In this document: piece after piece, positions 1 through 8,088 of the stretch
Numbering within the stretch: the stretch's first letter is position 1
Layout of the letters: every line of letters begins with the position of its first letter
The notes under the pieces: model-generated
What the model saw: only the letters and a program-made list of their open reading frames with translations
Databases searched by the model: none
Told to the model about the DNA's origin: nothing
Source of the DNA: Bradyrhizobium archetypum
GTDB taxonomy: Bacteria; Pseudomonadota; Alphaproteobacteria; Rhizobiales; Xanthobacteraceae
Reading direction: 5' to 3'
Assembly (NCBI RefSeq): GCF_013114835.1
Contig: NZ_JAAVLW010000002.1
Span: forward strand, 372,001 to 436,000
DNA: 64,000 bases
Made by a program: the position numbers and the translations under genes

Positions 1-391
1 GCATTCGTGAAAGATGCTGCTTGTGGATGCGCTCGAAGTCGGCGATGTCACGCGCGATCACCTGCAGATGATAGTCGTCACTGCCCGACATCAGGTGGCA
101 GGACACGACATCCGGGCAGCGGGCGATCGCTGCTTCGAACGCGGCCAGGTAATCCTCGCTCTGTTTTTCCAGCGTGATGGTGACGACGACGGTCGTGACA
201 AGCCCGAGCGCGGTCGGCTCGAGATCGGCGCGATAGCCCCTGATGATCCCGCCTTCCTCGAGTTGCCGGATACGGCGCGCGCAGGCCGTTGGCGACAGCC
301 CGACCTTTTCAGCCAGCTCGATCTGGCTCGCCCGGGCATCCGCGAGCAATTCCGTGAGAATCCGCAAATCAATACGATCCAGCTCAGCCAC
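1..391 (-). CDS. Lrp/AsnC family transcriptional regulator (3' end cut by the window)
   Basis: The reverse strand reads as an Lrp/AsnC protein. It begins with a winged-helix segment (AELDRIDLRILTEL, then the QIELAEKVGLSPTACARRI recognition helix) and runs into the RAM ligand-binding domain (VTITLEK, DVVSCHLMSGSDDYHLQV). The reading frame leaves the window before its stop codon, so the C-terminus is missing. A GTG at 391 is taken as the start because the family's usual MxELD-type beginning follows it; an in-frame GTG at 403 is equally possible. It is transcribed away from the alanine dehydrogenase gene with about 140 bp between them. That arrangement is typical of an amino-acid-sensing activator of ald, so control of that gene by alanine or a related amino acid is inferred. 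Confidence 0.9.
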   Translation of the reverse strand, partial: MAELDRIDLRILTELLADARASQIELAEKVGLSPTACARRIRQLEEGGIIRGYRADLEPTALGLVTTVVVTITLEKQSEDYLAAFEAAIARCPDVVSCHLMSGSDDYHLQVIARDIADFERIHKQHLSRM

Positions 392-535
392 GCTATAAAT
401 CACTAATTTATGCAGCTGAAGCGCAGGGTATATGCGCAAAATACTTCCGGCAAGCCGCAATTCGCAGAGAAGCGGTGTTTGTTCGGGCGTAATTTTCTCC
501 TCAGCCGGACAACCTCGGAAGAAGGAGCAAAACGC

Positions 536-1651
536 ATGCGGATCGGGGTGCCCAAGGAAATCAAGGTCGAGGAATATCGCGTCGGCCTGACGCCGGCTTC
601 AGTGCGGGAATATGTGACGCGGGGGCACGAGGTGATCGTCGAGCAGGGCGCCGGGGACGCCGTCGGGGCAAGCGACGATGTGTACCGTTCGGCTGGTGCT
701 GCGATCGTGGATACGGCCGCGGAAATCTTCGCGACCGCCGACATGGTGGTCAAGGTCAAGGAGCCGCAAGCGAGCGAATGGCGCCAGCTTCGCGAAAATC
801 AGATTCTTTTCACTTATTTGCACCTGGCGCCGGACGTGGCGCAGACCGGAGGGCTTCTCGCATCGGGCTGCACCGCGATCGCCTACGAGACGGTGACGGA
901 TGCCCATGGCGGGCTGCCCCTGCTGGCGCCGATGAGCGAAGTGGCGGGACGGCTGGCGATCGAGGCCGCGGGGGCCGCCCTGCGAAAGTCGGCGGACGGC
1001 ATGGGCAAGCTGATCGGCGGCGTGCCCGGCGTGGCGCCGAGCCGGATCGCGGTAATCGGCGGCGGCGTAGTCGGCACGCATGCGGCGCGAATGGCCGCCG
1101 GTCTCGGTGCCGATATCGCTATCCTGGACCGTTCGCTGCCGCGTCTGCGTGTTCTCGACGAGATGTTCCAGGGACGCGTTCGCACCCGCTACGCGACGCT
1201 TGAGGCGATCGAGGAGGAGGTGATCGGGGCCGACGTCGTGATCGGCGCCGTGTTGGTGCCGGGCGCCAGCGCGCCAAAACTCGTCTCGCGCGAGTTGCTC
1301 TCGCGCATGAAGCGCCGCGCGGTGCTGGTCGACGTCGCGATCGACCAGGGCGGCTGCTTCGAGACCTCGCGGCCGACCACCCATCAGACGCCGACCTACC
1401 TCGTCGACGAGATCGTGCATTATTGCGTCGCCAACATGCCGGGCGCGGTGCCAGTGACGTCCAGCCACGCGCTCAACAATGCCACCCTGCCGTTCGGCCT
1501 GGCGCTGGCCGAAAAGGGCATTCGCGCGCTGGTCGAGGATCCGCATCTGCGCGCGGGACTCAACGTGCACCGCGGACAGATCACCAACCGGGCGGTCGCC
1601 GAGAGCCAGAATTTGCCTGCGGCGGCGCCGGAAACGATTCTGGCGGCGTGA
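536..1651 (+). CDS. ald: Alanine dehydrogenase
   Basis: This 371-residue protein has the usual family length and should interconvert L-alanine and pyruvate plus ammonia using NAD(H) in the cytoplasm. It starts with the signature [10 protein letters not shown]. Arg15, Lys75 and His96 fall at the substrate-binding and catalytic positions known from characterised alanine dehydrogenases, Asp270 matches the catalytic aspartate, and the nucleotide-binding loop GGGVVG is at about 175-180. The ATG at 536 is chosen because an AAGGAG ribosome-binding site lies just upstream and the protein then starts exactly where the family does; the frame is open further upstream but that part has no family similarity. 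The divergent Lrp-type gene is its probable regulator. Confidence 0.96.
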   Translation: MRIGVPKEIKVEEYRVGLTPASVREYVTRGHEVIVEQGAGDAVGASDDVYRSAGAAIVDTAAEIFATADMVVKVKEPQASEWRQLRENQILFTYLHLAPDVAQTGGLLASGCTAIAYETVTDAHGGLPLLAPMSEVAGRLAIEAAGAALRKSADGMGKLIGGVPGVAPSRIAVIGGGVVGTHAARMAAGLGADIAILDRSLPRLRVLDEMFQGRVRTRYATLEAIEEEVIGADVVIGAVLVPGASAPKLVSRELLSRMKRRAVLVDVAIDQGGCFETSRPTTHQTPTYLVDEIVHYCVANMPGAVPVTSSHALNNATLPFGLALAEKGIRALVEDPHLRAGLNVHRGQITNRAVAESQNLPAAAPETILAA

Positions 1652-1746
1652 CGCCGGCCGCTCGGACGGCCGCGCGACGCGCCGAAGAGTTTCGCCATGC
1701 GACGGCGAAGCCGCATGTCTTCGTGCTGTCGCGCTGAAACTCCGAG

Positions 1747-2048
1747 CTAGCGAGGGCTGCGACCAGTCTCCGACCCTTGACCGCCAACAGCGCCCGACCC
1801 CGTCGTCTGGCCGCTGCTCGGATTAGGCGCCCGGGCGGATCCGCGGAAGCGCCCGGCCTTTCCTGTTCGCTCACAAGTCCTGAGTGTCCGGAATCGCGCG
1901 TCTTGATTCCCTTATCGGCTTCCTCCTGCATCTGTTTGTCAGATTGTATCTGCTGCTGGCCAGGCGCCGTCGTGGACTGCTGAGCCAGTGCCGGTACGGC
2001 GAGGGCGGTTCCAAAAGCGACCGTCATCGCGGGAACTGAGGTTCGCAT
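1747..2048 (-). pseudogene. Frameshifted copy of a small secreted protein (paralogue of the gene at 4926)
   Basis: From an ATG at 2048 the frame encodes MRTSVPAMTVAFGTALAVPA-LAQ, a signal peptide, then MQEEADKGIKTRDSGHSG and EQERPGA. This matches the intact small protein at 4926-5204 almost step for step (MQEEADKGAKTRQSGESG, EQEKPGA). After about position 1855 the homology continues in another frame (ARAPNPSSGQTTGSG ... RSPR) and ends at a TAG at 1747-1749, exactly as the paralogue ends in ...SGEKPR. Restoring one base would give a complete protein of about 100 residues. Without the shift the frame runs on into the 3' end of ald, which is implausible. Either a one-base loss inactivated this copy or there is a base-calling error. 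Its function is unknown. Confidence 0.7.
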
Positions 2049-2279
2049 GAGCCATCCTCCTTGTGTTCCCCTTCCCCACAACGAGGGCGATGGTTTCCAG
2101 AGCTATTGTGAATGCGGAAGACGCGTAGGAAGCGCGTGCCAATGTCTGCGACGAGGGCGTGCCGACATCATGCAATTGCTGCGACTGCGTCAGGCAAATC
2201 TAGAGCGCAGTGGAGAAAGATGGAGACAGCATGTCACAAAATTTGTCCGCCGCCTCTTTTTGGCCGAGTTCAGCCTTTC

Positions 2280-2292
2280 AGTTTGTCAAACT
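2280..2292. promoter_or_regulatory. Perfect 6-1-6 inverted repeat upstream of the first Rieske gene
   Basis: AGTTTG-T-CAAACT is a perfect palindrome about 50 bp before the Rieske start at 2344, inside the 295-bp gap between two divergent genes. It could be an operator. No convincing -35/-10 pair was identified around it, and I see nothing else of note in this gap. Confidence 0.3.
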
Positions 2293-2343
2293 TTCGCGCA
2301 TTCGCCATCACCCCTATGGCATCAGTGCAGAAGCGAGACGAAA

Positions 2344-2937
2344 ATGTCATCGCCTTCAGATCAGACACGGCGCACGATCATCCTGACGGCCTTCGCTACT
2401 GCGGTGCACGCTTCGGCGCCTCGATCGGCCGCCGCCGAGGAAGATGGCCCGGGAAGCGATCTGCGACCTCAAAAAGCGGACCTGCTGGTCTTTGCCGAAG
2501 GGGATCAGGCGGGTGAAGTGATCAAGCCGCAGGACCTGAAACCCGGCGGACCACCCGTGCGCGCTTGGCCAAAGGATCCCAAGACCTCGGTGGTCCGCAA
2601 AGGTTCGCGGTTGAATGAGGTCGTGATCGTCAAGCTCGATCCGGCCGAACTAGATGACGACACGCGCCCGCGCTCGGCGGACGGCATCGTTGCCTACTCG
2701 GCGATTTGTTCCCACGCCGGCTGCCCCATCACGGCCTGGGTAAAGGCAGCGCAGGGCGAAAAAGACGTTCTTAAATGCGTTTGCCACAATTCCGAGTTCG
2801 ATCCCCGGCAAAGCGCGCAGGTGGTGTTTGGACCGGCGCCGCGGCGCCTCGCAGCACTTCCCTTGGCGATGGTTGACGGCGCGCTCACGGTGGCTGGAAC
2901 ATTCGTCGGAAAAGCAGGAGCTCAGCAAGGAGGGTGA
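2344..2937 (+). CDS. Tat-exported Rieske [2Fe-2S] protein, copy 1
   Basis: A 197-residue protein. The N-terminus carries a twin-arginine motif (DQTRRTIIL) followed by a short hydrophobic stretch, as in Rieske proteins exported folded by Tat. Box I is C122-S-H124-A-G-C127 and box II is C145-V-C147-H148-N-S150. These give the two Cys and two His cluster ligands, the C127-C147 disulfide pair, and the serine associated with high-potential Rieske clusters. It should carry single electrons in the periplasm or at the outer face of the inner membrane. It lies 66 bp upstream of the PQQ dehydrogenase gene in the same direction, so electron transfer between the two is inferred. The ATG at 2344 is chosen because the Tat motif and alignment to copy 2 begin there, although the frame is open further upstream. 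Confidence 0.85.
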   Translation: MSSPSDQTRRTIILTAFATAVHASAPRSAAAEEDGPGSDLRPQKADLLVFAEGDQAGEVIKPQDLKPGGPPVRAWPKDPKTSVVRKGSRLNEVVIVKLDPAELDDDTRPRSADGIVAYSAICSHAGCPITAWVKAAQGEKDVLKCVCHNSEFDPRQSAQVVFGPAPRRLAALPLAMVDGALTVAGTFVGKAGAQQGG

Positions 2938-3003
2938 TCGCGGCCTGCGTCGGATGCGCACAACTAAAAAGAGATGAAGAAGACAAACAGGGAGGTAGCG
3001 TCT

Positions 3004-4734
3004 ATGACCATGAAGCAATGGCTGTTGCCGAGCTTGCTCGCGTCAACATGCCTTTTCTCAATTACCGCCAGCGCGGGCCCGATCGAGAATTACAGCGCGG
3101 TGACCGCCGACCGCCTCAAGAATCCGGAACCCGGCAACTGGATGCTTTATCGCCGGACTTACGACGGACAGGGATACAGCCCGCTTAACCAGATCAACAC
3201 TTCGAACGTCAAAGACATGGTGCCGGTGTGGACGTTCTCGACCGGCGTGGTGGAAGGGCACGAGTCCCCTCCCATCGTCAACAATGGCGTTATGTTCATC
3301 ACAACCCCGCAGGGCCAGGTGATCGCGCTCAACGCCAAGACGGGTGATGAGTATTGGCGATACAAGCGGCAGCTTCCCGACGATCTCTTCCAACTGCACC
3401 CAACGAATCGCGGAGTCGGCTTGTGGCAGGACAAGCTGTATCTGGCGACGACGGACGATCACGTCGTGGCACTCGATGCCAAGACTGGAAAAGTGCTCTG
3501 GGATACCAAGGTCCAGGATTACAAGAAGGGGCAATACCTGACCCTGATGCCGCTGGTGGTCGACGGCAAGGTGATCGTCGGCGGCTCGGGCGGCGAGTTC
3601 GGAGTGCGCGGCTATGTCGTAGCGTTCGACGCCGATACGGGCAAGGAATTATGGCGAACCTTCACCATACCGGGTCCGGGCGAGCCGGGCCATGAAACAT
3701 GGACCGGCGACGACTGGAAGTCGGGTGGCGGATCGGCGTGGATGACGGGCAACTACGATCCCGAGACGAGGACGATCTATTGGGGCGTCGGTAACGCGGC
3801 GCCGTGGCCGGGAGATACTCACCCCGGCGATAACCTCTACACCACCTCGGTACTGGCGCTCGACCCGGACACCGGCAAGATCAAAACCCATTTCCAGTAT
3901 CATCAGAATGACGCCTGGGACTGGGACGAGGTGGATGCGCCGATGCTGGTCGACCTGCAGCGAGACGGTCGCACCTTCAAGAGTCTGATCCATCCTGGCC
4001 GCAACGCGATATTCTGGGTGCTCGAGCGCAAGCCGGACAAGATCAGCTATGTGGCTGGCTGGCCTTTTGTTCATACCGACGTCTGGAAAGGCATTGAACC
4101 CGAGACAGGCCGGCCTATCGTCGATCCGGCCCACAAACCGGTGATGGGCAAGCGCGTCGAATTCTGTCCGTCATTGTGGGGTGGCAAGGACTGGCCGTCG
4201 GCGGCCTACAGCCAGAACACCCGCCTCGTCTACGTTCCCGCCAACGACAATTTCTGCGGCGGTTTTACCGGCGAAAAAGTGCCGTTGGTGCCAGGCCAGC
4301 TCTGGCTCGGGACCAAGCCGGAAGATATCGGGCTGAAGGTCCGGCCCGGCGCCACGCATTTTGGCGAACTGCAGGCATGGGATCCCGCGACGGGCAAGAA
4401 GGTTTGGTCGCACAACTTCCCCAAGTCGCAGCTGTTCGGCTCGGTGACGGCGACCGCCGGCGACCTGGTATTGGTCGGCGGCACCAATGACCGGATGTTC
4501 CGTGCGTTTCACGCGAAGACGGGCGAACTACTGTGGGAGCAAAAGACCAACTCCGGCATCATGGGCATGCCGGTCGCTTACGAAGTGGACGGCACGCAGT
4601 ATATCGCGGTGCAGTCCGGATGGGGCGTTGACGGGCAACGCATCCAAGATGCTCTGGCAACCCAGAACAATGTCGGCATCGAGAACAACGTGCCGCAGGG
4701 CGGCGTTGTCTGGGTGTTCGCCGTCAGGAAGTGA
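3004..4734 (+). CDS. PQQ-dependent alcohol dehydrogenase, lanthanide-type signature, copy 1
   Basis: A 576-residue secreted quinoprotein with a signal peptide ending near ITASA-GPIENYS and the eight-bladed propeller repeats of the methanol/ethanol dehydrogenase family (repeated AxDAxTGKxLW motifs). Metal and PQQ residues are recognisable: the Glu of GGEFGVRG, the Asn of GVGNAAPW, and catalytic Asp306. Asp308 follows in W-D-W-D; this extra Asp is the hallmark of XoxF/PedH-type lanthanide enzymes. The adjacent-cysteine pair usual in methanol dehydrogenases is replaced by Leu-His (DLFQLHPTNRG). There is no CxxCH haem motif, so the electron acceptor must be a separate protein. GGAGG at 2991-2995 sits 8 bp before the chosen ATG. 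The natural substrate cannot be read from the sequence. Confidence 0.9.
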   Translation: MTMKQWLLPSLLASTCLFSITASAGPIENYSAVTADRLKNPEPGNWMLYRRTYDGQGYSPLNQINTSNVKDMVPVWTFSTGVVEGHESPPIVNNGVMFITTPQGQVIALNAKTGDEYWRYKRQLPDDLFQLHPTNRGVGLWQDKLYLATTDDHVVALDAKTGKVLWDTKVQDYKKGQYLTLMPLVVDGKVIVGGSGGEFGVRGYVVAFDADTGKELWRTFTIPGPGEPGHETWTGDDWKSGGGSAWMTGNYDPETRTIYWGVGNAAPWPGDTHPGDNLYTTSVLALDPDTGKIKTHFQYHQNDAWDWDEVDAPMLVDLQRDGRTFKSLIHPGRNAIFWVLERKPDKISYVAGWPFVHTDVWKGIEPETGRPIVDPAHKPVMGKRVEFCPSLWGGKDWPSAAYSQNTRLVYVPANDNFCGGFTGEKVPLVPGQLWLGTKPEDIGLKVRPGATHFGELQAWDPATGKKVWSHNFPKSQLFGSVTATAGDLVLVGGTNDRMFRAFHAKTGELLWEQKTNSGIMGMPVAYEVDGTQYIAVQSGWGVDGQRIQDALATQNNVGIENNVPQGGVVWVFAVRK

Positions 4735-4771
4735 TTGGCGGACGTCACTCGATATCGACTCAAGATGAGAA

Positions 4772-4803
4772 AAGGGCGCCGAATTAATGTTCGGCGCCTT
4801 TTT
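4772..4803 (+). terminator. Rho-independent terminator after the first PQQ dehydrogenase
   Basis: A perfect 9-bp stem (GGCGCCGAA at 4775-4783 with TTCGGCGCC at 4790-4798), a 6-base loop and a run of five T follow the dehydrogenase stop by about 40 bp. It closes the first Rieske/dehydrogenase unit and separates it from the second module. Confidence 0.92.
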
Positions 4804-4925
4804 GTCACTGCGCGGCTGCGCGCCTTGCCGCATCTCTTCGTGAAAATAGGAGGATGAACTAGGAAACCATCGCGAGCCGGCGCGTTGGTATTACTATAAG
4901 TAACGCTACGATGGGGAGGACTTCC

Positions 4926-5204
4926 ATGCGAACCACAATGATCGCGATGCTTGTCGCGAGCGGAGTCATGATCACCCTGCCGGTGCTGGCGCAGCAGCAG
5001 CAGCCGGCACCAAACCCACAAATGCAGGAGGAGGCTGACAAGGGCGCCAAGACTCGCCAGTCCGGTGAGTCGGGGTATGTCGGCGAGCAGGAAAAACCCG
5101 GTGCTGCCGCCCGCGCCCCTGGAAAGACTGACGTTCCGCCGACAACGGGCTCAGCCACGGGCACCTCGACCGGGGCGACAGGCAGCGGTGAAAAGCCGCG
5201 CTGA
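4926..5204 (+). CDS. Small secreted Gln/Pro/Gly-rich protein of unknown function
   Basis: A 92-residue protein with a clear signal peptide (MRTTMIAMLVASGVMITLPVLA, cleavage near VLA-QQQQ). A low-complexity mature part follows, with the block MQEEADKGAKTRQSGESG and a Gly/Thr/Ser-rich tail. GGGGAGG lies just upstream of the ATG. I do not recognise the family. The same blocks recur in the frameshifted gene at 1747-2048, so each Rieske/PQQ dehydrogenase unit has one such gene beside it: in this copy on the same strand, in the first copy pointing away. That repeated association suggests a role linked to the dehydrogenase, for example as a periplasmic accessory or structural protein, but this is inference only. 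Confidence 0.75.
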   Translation: MRTTMIAMLVASGVMITLPVLAQQQQPAPNPQMQEEADKGAKTRQSGESGYVGEQEKPGAAARAPGKTDVPPTTGSATGTSTGATGSGEKPR

Positions 5205-5240
5205 GCCTTCTGGAGGTGTAGCGCGACTGAGCGTACTCTT

Positions 5241-5270
5241 CTTGACGCGGAGAATACCCTTGCCGTCAAG
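5241..5270. promoter_or_regulatory. Inverted repeat CTTGACG/CGTCAAG before the second Rieske gene
   Basis: CTTGACG at 5241-5247 is matched by CGTCAAG at 5264-5270 with a 16-bp spacer, in the 121-bp gap before the Rieske gene at 5326. It could be an operator, or simply a -35-like TTGACG with a chance partner. Confidence 0.25.
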
Positions 5271-5325
5271 CGCCGAGCTTACACCCGACTGAGATCCAGG
5301 CTCATAGCGGAGCTGGAGAAGACAA

Positions 5326-5913
5326 ATGCGGTGTCCGAAGCAGACGCGACGCTCGCTTCTTTTGACGACGCTCGCCACCGGAGCGTTTCTGACGGGGCGG
5401 AGGTTCGCTGCGGCACAAGAAGATCAGCCCGGCAGCAGCGACCGGCCGAAGAAGGGCGATCTCCTTGTTGTCTCCGAAGGCGAGCGCGTCGGCGCCGTCA
5501 TCGGGCCCGATGACGTGAAGCTCGGCGAACCGCCGCTACACGCCTGGCCAAAGGACCCCAAGACTTCGGTCATCCGCAACGGCTCGCGGTTGAACGAGAT
5601 CCTGATCATAAGGCTTGATCCCGGCGAAATGGATGAGGAGACCCGCTCGCGCTCTGCTGAGGGCATCGCAGCCTATTCGGCCATCTGTACTCACGCCGGA
5701 TGTTCTGTCACTGGCTGGCTGAAGTCCGAGACGGGCGACAAAGACGTTCTCAAGTGCTTCTGTCACAATTCCGAATTCAATCCGCGGGAAGGCGCGCAAG
5801 TCGTGTTCGGGCCCGCACCCCGGCGTCTGCCGGCACTGCCGCTGGCAATAGCCGACGGCTCGCTCACCATAGCTGCAACATTCGTTGGAAAGGTAGGTGC
5901 TCAACCAGGGTGA
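5326..5913 (+). CDS. Tat-exported Rieske [2Fe-2S] protein, copy 2
   Basis: A 195-residue paralogue of the protein at 2344, alike throughout the mature part (PLHAWPKDPKTSVIRNGSR; AQVVFGPAPRRLPALPLA). The N-terminus has a twin-arginine motif (KQTRRSLLL). The cluster boxes are C121-T-H123-A-G-C126 and C144-F-C146-H147-N-S, so the ligands, disulfide pair and serine are all retained. It lies about 120 bp after the small secreted protein gene and 69 bp before the second PQQ dehydrogenase gene, reading the same way. A GGAGAAG sequence precedes the ATG. It probably serves as an exported electron carrier for the neighbouring dehydrogenase; that role is inferred from the repeated gene order, not from a known precedent. 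Confidence 0.85.
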   Translation: MRCPKQTRRSLLLTTLATGAFLTGRRFAAAQEDQPGSSDRPKKGDLLVVSEGERVGAVIGPDDVKLGEPPLHAWPKDPKTSVIRNGSRLNEILIIRLDPGEMDEETRSRSAEGIAAYSAICTHAGCSVTGWLKSETGDKDVLKCFCHNSEFNPREGAQVVFGPAPRRLPALPLAIADGSLTIAATFVGKVGAQPG

Positions 5914-5982
5914 TGGCGCGGTCGCATCGGATTCCCATGCCCCAGCACCACCAGGGATGGGCAGAGAGAAAGAGGTAGGGAG

Positions 5983-7719
5983 ATGACGTCCATGACCAGA
6001 AAGCAATGGCTATTATCGTGTTGTGTTGCGTGCACAACCCTTATTTCAACCGCTGCTGTCGCCGGACCGATCGAAAATTACAGCCCGGTGACGCAAGCCC
6101 GTCTGGAAAATCCCGAACCCGGCAACTGGATGCTGTATCGGCGGACCTATGACGGGCAGGGCTACAGTCCGCTCGAGCAGATCAACACCTCCAACGTCAA
6201 GAATCTCACCCCCGTGTGGACCTTCTCCACCGGCGTCATCGAGGGCCATGAGGCGCCGCCGATCGTCAACAACGGTGTGATGTTCGTCACCACACCGATG
6301 GGCCAGGTGATCGCGCTGAATGCCAAGACCGGCGAAGAATATTGGCGCTACAAGCGGCAGCTACCGGAAGATTTGTTCCAGCTGCATCCGACTAACCGCG
6401 GCGTCGGCCTGTGGCAGGACAAGCTCTATCTCGCCACGACCGATGATCACCTGGTTGCGCTCGACGCGAAGACGGGCAAGGTGCTCTGGGACACCAAAGT
6501 CCAGGACTACAAGAAGGGTCAGTATCTCACGCTGATGCCCCTGGTCATCGACGGTAAGGTCATCGTCGGCGGCTCCGGCGGCGAGTTCGGCGTCCGTGGC
6601 TACGTGGTGGCCTATGACGCCAACAGCGGCAAGGAATTGTGGCGCACCTTCACCATCCCAGCGCCAGGTGAACCCGGCAGTGAGACCTGGACGGGCGACG
6701 ATTGGAAGACCGGCGGCGGATCGGCCTGGATGACCGGCAACTACGACAAGGATACCAAGACCATTTATTGGGGCGTCGGCAATGCTGCGCCGTGGCCCGG
6801 GGACGCTCACCCCGGTGACAACCTCTACACGACCTCCGTACTCGGCCTCGATCCCGAGACTGGCAAGATCAAGACACATTTCCAATACCATCAGAACGAC
6901 TCCTGGGATTGGGACGAGGTGGAGGCGCCGATGCTGGTCGACGTGCAAAGGGATGGCCGGACCGTCAAGAGCCTGATTCACCCCGGACGGAACGCGATCT
7001 TCTGGGTCCTGGAGCGCAAGCCGGACAAGATCAGCTATGTCGCCGGCTGGCCCTACGTTCACACCGATGTCTGGAAAGGCATTGAACCGGAGACCGGCAA
7101 GCCGATTGTCGATCCCGCGCATAAGCCGGTGGTTGGCAAGCGAGTCGAGTTCTGCCCCTCGCTGTGGGGCGGCAAGGACTGGCCCTCGGCGGCCTACAGC
7201 CAGAAGACCAAATATGTCTACGTTCCGGCCAACGAGAACACCTGCGGCGGCTTCTCCGGCGAGAAGGTGCCGCTGGTCCCAGGCCAGCTCTGGCTTGGCA
7301 CCAAGCCGGAGGACATCGGTCTGACACTACGTCCCGGCGCGAAACACATTGGCGAATTGCAGGCTTGGGATCCCGCAACCGGCAAGAAAGTCTGGTCGCA
7401 CAACTTCCCGAAGTCGCAATTGTTCGGTTCGGTGCTGGCGACTGCGGGCGATCTCGTCTTTGTCGGCGGCACCAACGATCGCTACTTCCGCGCCTTCGAC
7501 GCCAAGAGCGGCGAACTATTATGGGAGCAGAAGACCAACTCCGGCATCATGGGCATGCCAGTTTCCTATGAGGTCGACGGCACGCAATACATTGCGATCC
7601 AGTCCGGCTGGGGCGTCGACGCGCAACGCATCCAGGATGCGCTTGTCACCCAGAACGTCGGGGTGGAAAACAACGTGCCACAGGGCGGCGTGGTTTGGGT
7701 GTTCGCCGTCAAGAAATAA
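5983..7719 (+). CDS. PQQ-dependent alcohol dehydrogenase, lanthanide-type signature, copy 2
   Basis: A 578-residue secreted quinoprotein, by eye about nine residues in ten identical to the copy at 3004 in the mature part. It has the same fold signatures: GGEFGVRG, GVGNAAPWPGD, and W-D309-W-D311, whose second Asp is the lanthanide-type residue. It also has the same Leu-His in place of the vicinal cysteine pair (DLFQLHPTNRG) and no haem-binding motif. The signal peptide ends near STAAVA-GPIENYS. Start choice is between the ATG at 5983 and the in-frame ATG at 5992; the latter aligns with the start of copy 1 and has GGGAG 9 bp upstream. The two copies may differ in substrate or expression, but the residues around the metal are the same. 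Confidence 0.9.
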   Translation: MTSMTRKQWLLSCCVACTTLISTAAVAGPIENYSPVTQARLENPEPGNWMLYRRTYDGQGYSPLEQINTSNVKNLTPVWTFSTGVIEGHEAPPIVNNGVMFVTTPMGQVIALNAKTGEEYWRYKRQLPEDLFQLHPTNRGVGLWQDKLYLATTDDHLVALDAKTGKVLWDTKVQDYKKGQYLTLMPLVIDGKVIVGGSGGEFGVRGYVVAYDANSGKELWRTFTIPAPGEPGSETWTGDDWKTGGGSAWMTGNYDKDTKTIYWGVGNAAPWPGDAHPGDNLYTTSVLGLDPETGKIKTHFQYHQNDSWDWDEVEAPMLVDVQRDGRTVKSLIHPGRNAIFWVLERKPDKISYVAGWPYVHTDVWKGIEPETGKPIVDPAHKPVVGKRVEFCPSLWGGKDWPSAAYSQKTKYVYVPANENTCGGFSGEKVPLVPGQLWLGTKPEDIGLTLRPGAKHIGELQAWDPATGKKVWSHNFPKSQLFGSVLATAGDLVFVGGTNDRYFRAFDAKSGELLWEQKTNSGIMGMPVSYEVDGTQYIAIQSGWGVDAQRIQDALVTQNVGVENNVPQGGVVWVFAVKK

Positions 7720-7739
7720 ATTAGCCGGGTGAAGCCTCG

Positions 7740-7771
7740 ATGCGAGAAGCGGCGGTCCGCCGCTTCCGCAT
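7740..7771. terminator. Strong hairpin between convergent genes, probable bidirectional terminator
   Basis: GAAGCGGCGG at 7746-7755 pairs perfectly with CCGCCGCTTC at 7757-7766, and the flanking ATGCG/CGCAT extends the stem past a one-base bulge. It lies between the second dehydrogenase stop and the stop of the convergent small gene. No long T-run follows, so strength as an intrinsic terminator is uncertain. Confidence 0.6.
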
Positions 7772-8032
7772 CTATTTGCCCTTCGTCTCGACCTTCGCTT
7801 TCTCATCCTCATTCATCTTCTTCACCGTCGGATCGCGGCTGGCTTCCCCCGTGGTCTGGGTCGTCGTGGCCGACGGAGCATTGCTGGGCATAGAGCTTTG
7901 CTCGGCGGGATTCTTGGCCGGCCGTGTGGCGGTGGCAGGCGGCGGGTTTGCCTGCCCGCTCGCCGCCTGCGCGTTCAAAAGAAGGGCGCCCACCAATAGC
8001 GATAACGCGAGCGCCGTTGGATTAGGTTTCAT
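7772..8032 (-). CDS. Small secreted protein, Pro/Ala/Thr-rich, unknown function
   Basis: An 86-residue protein with a signal peptide (LALSLLVGALLLNAQAASG) followed by a low-complexity Pro/Ala/Thr segment and a charged C-terminus (DPTVKKMNEDEKAKVETKGK). AGGAGACGG precedes the ATG at 8032. I do not recognise it. It is the third small exported protein of this island but lacks the MQEEADKG block shared by the other two, so it is probably not a close relative. It faces the second dehydrogenase tail to tail and is followed on its own strand only by the ald region, so it is likely transcribed alone. Confidence 0.6.
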   Translation of the reverse strand: MKPNPTALALSLLVGALLLNAQAASGQANPPPATATRPAKNPAEQSSMPSNAPSATTTQTTGEASRDPTVKKMNEDEKAKVETKGK

Positions 8033-8088
8033 TGATCCGTCTCCTGTTCCAGATCAATGAAACGATCTGGACGATCCCCCGTTCCGCC

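Noticed and set aside
599..1570. Long open frame on the reverse strand across ald
   Set aside because: It mirrors a clear alanine dehydrogenase gene, has Arg/His-rich composition and no family features; such antisense frames are expected in GC-rich DNA.
2047..2343. N-terminal extension of the first Rieske gene back to 2047
   Set aside because: The extension has no export signal logic and no match in the paralogue; the twin-arginine start at 2344 aligns with copy 2.
3004..7719. PQQ dehydrogenases as calcium-type MxaF methanol dehydrogenases or quinohaemoproteins
   Set aside because: The extra Asp after the catalytic Asp, the missing vicinal cysteines, the absence of a CxxCH domain and the lack of mxa genes all argue against it.
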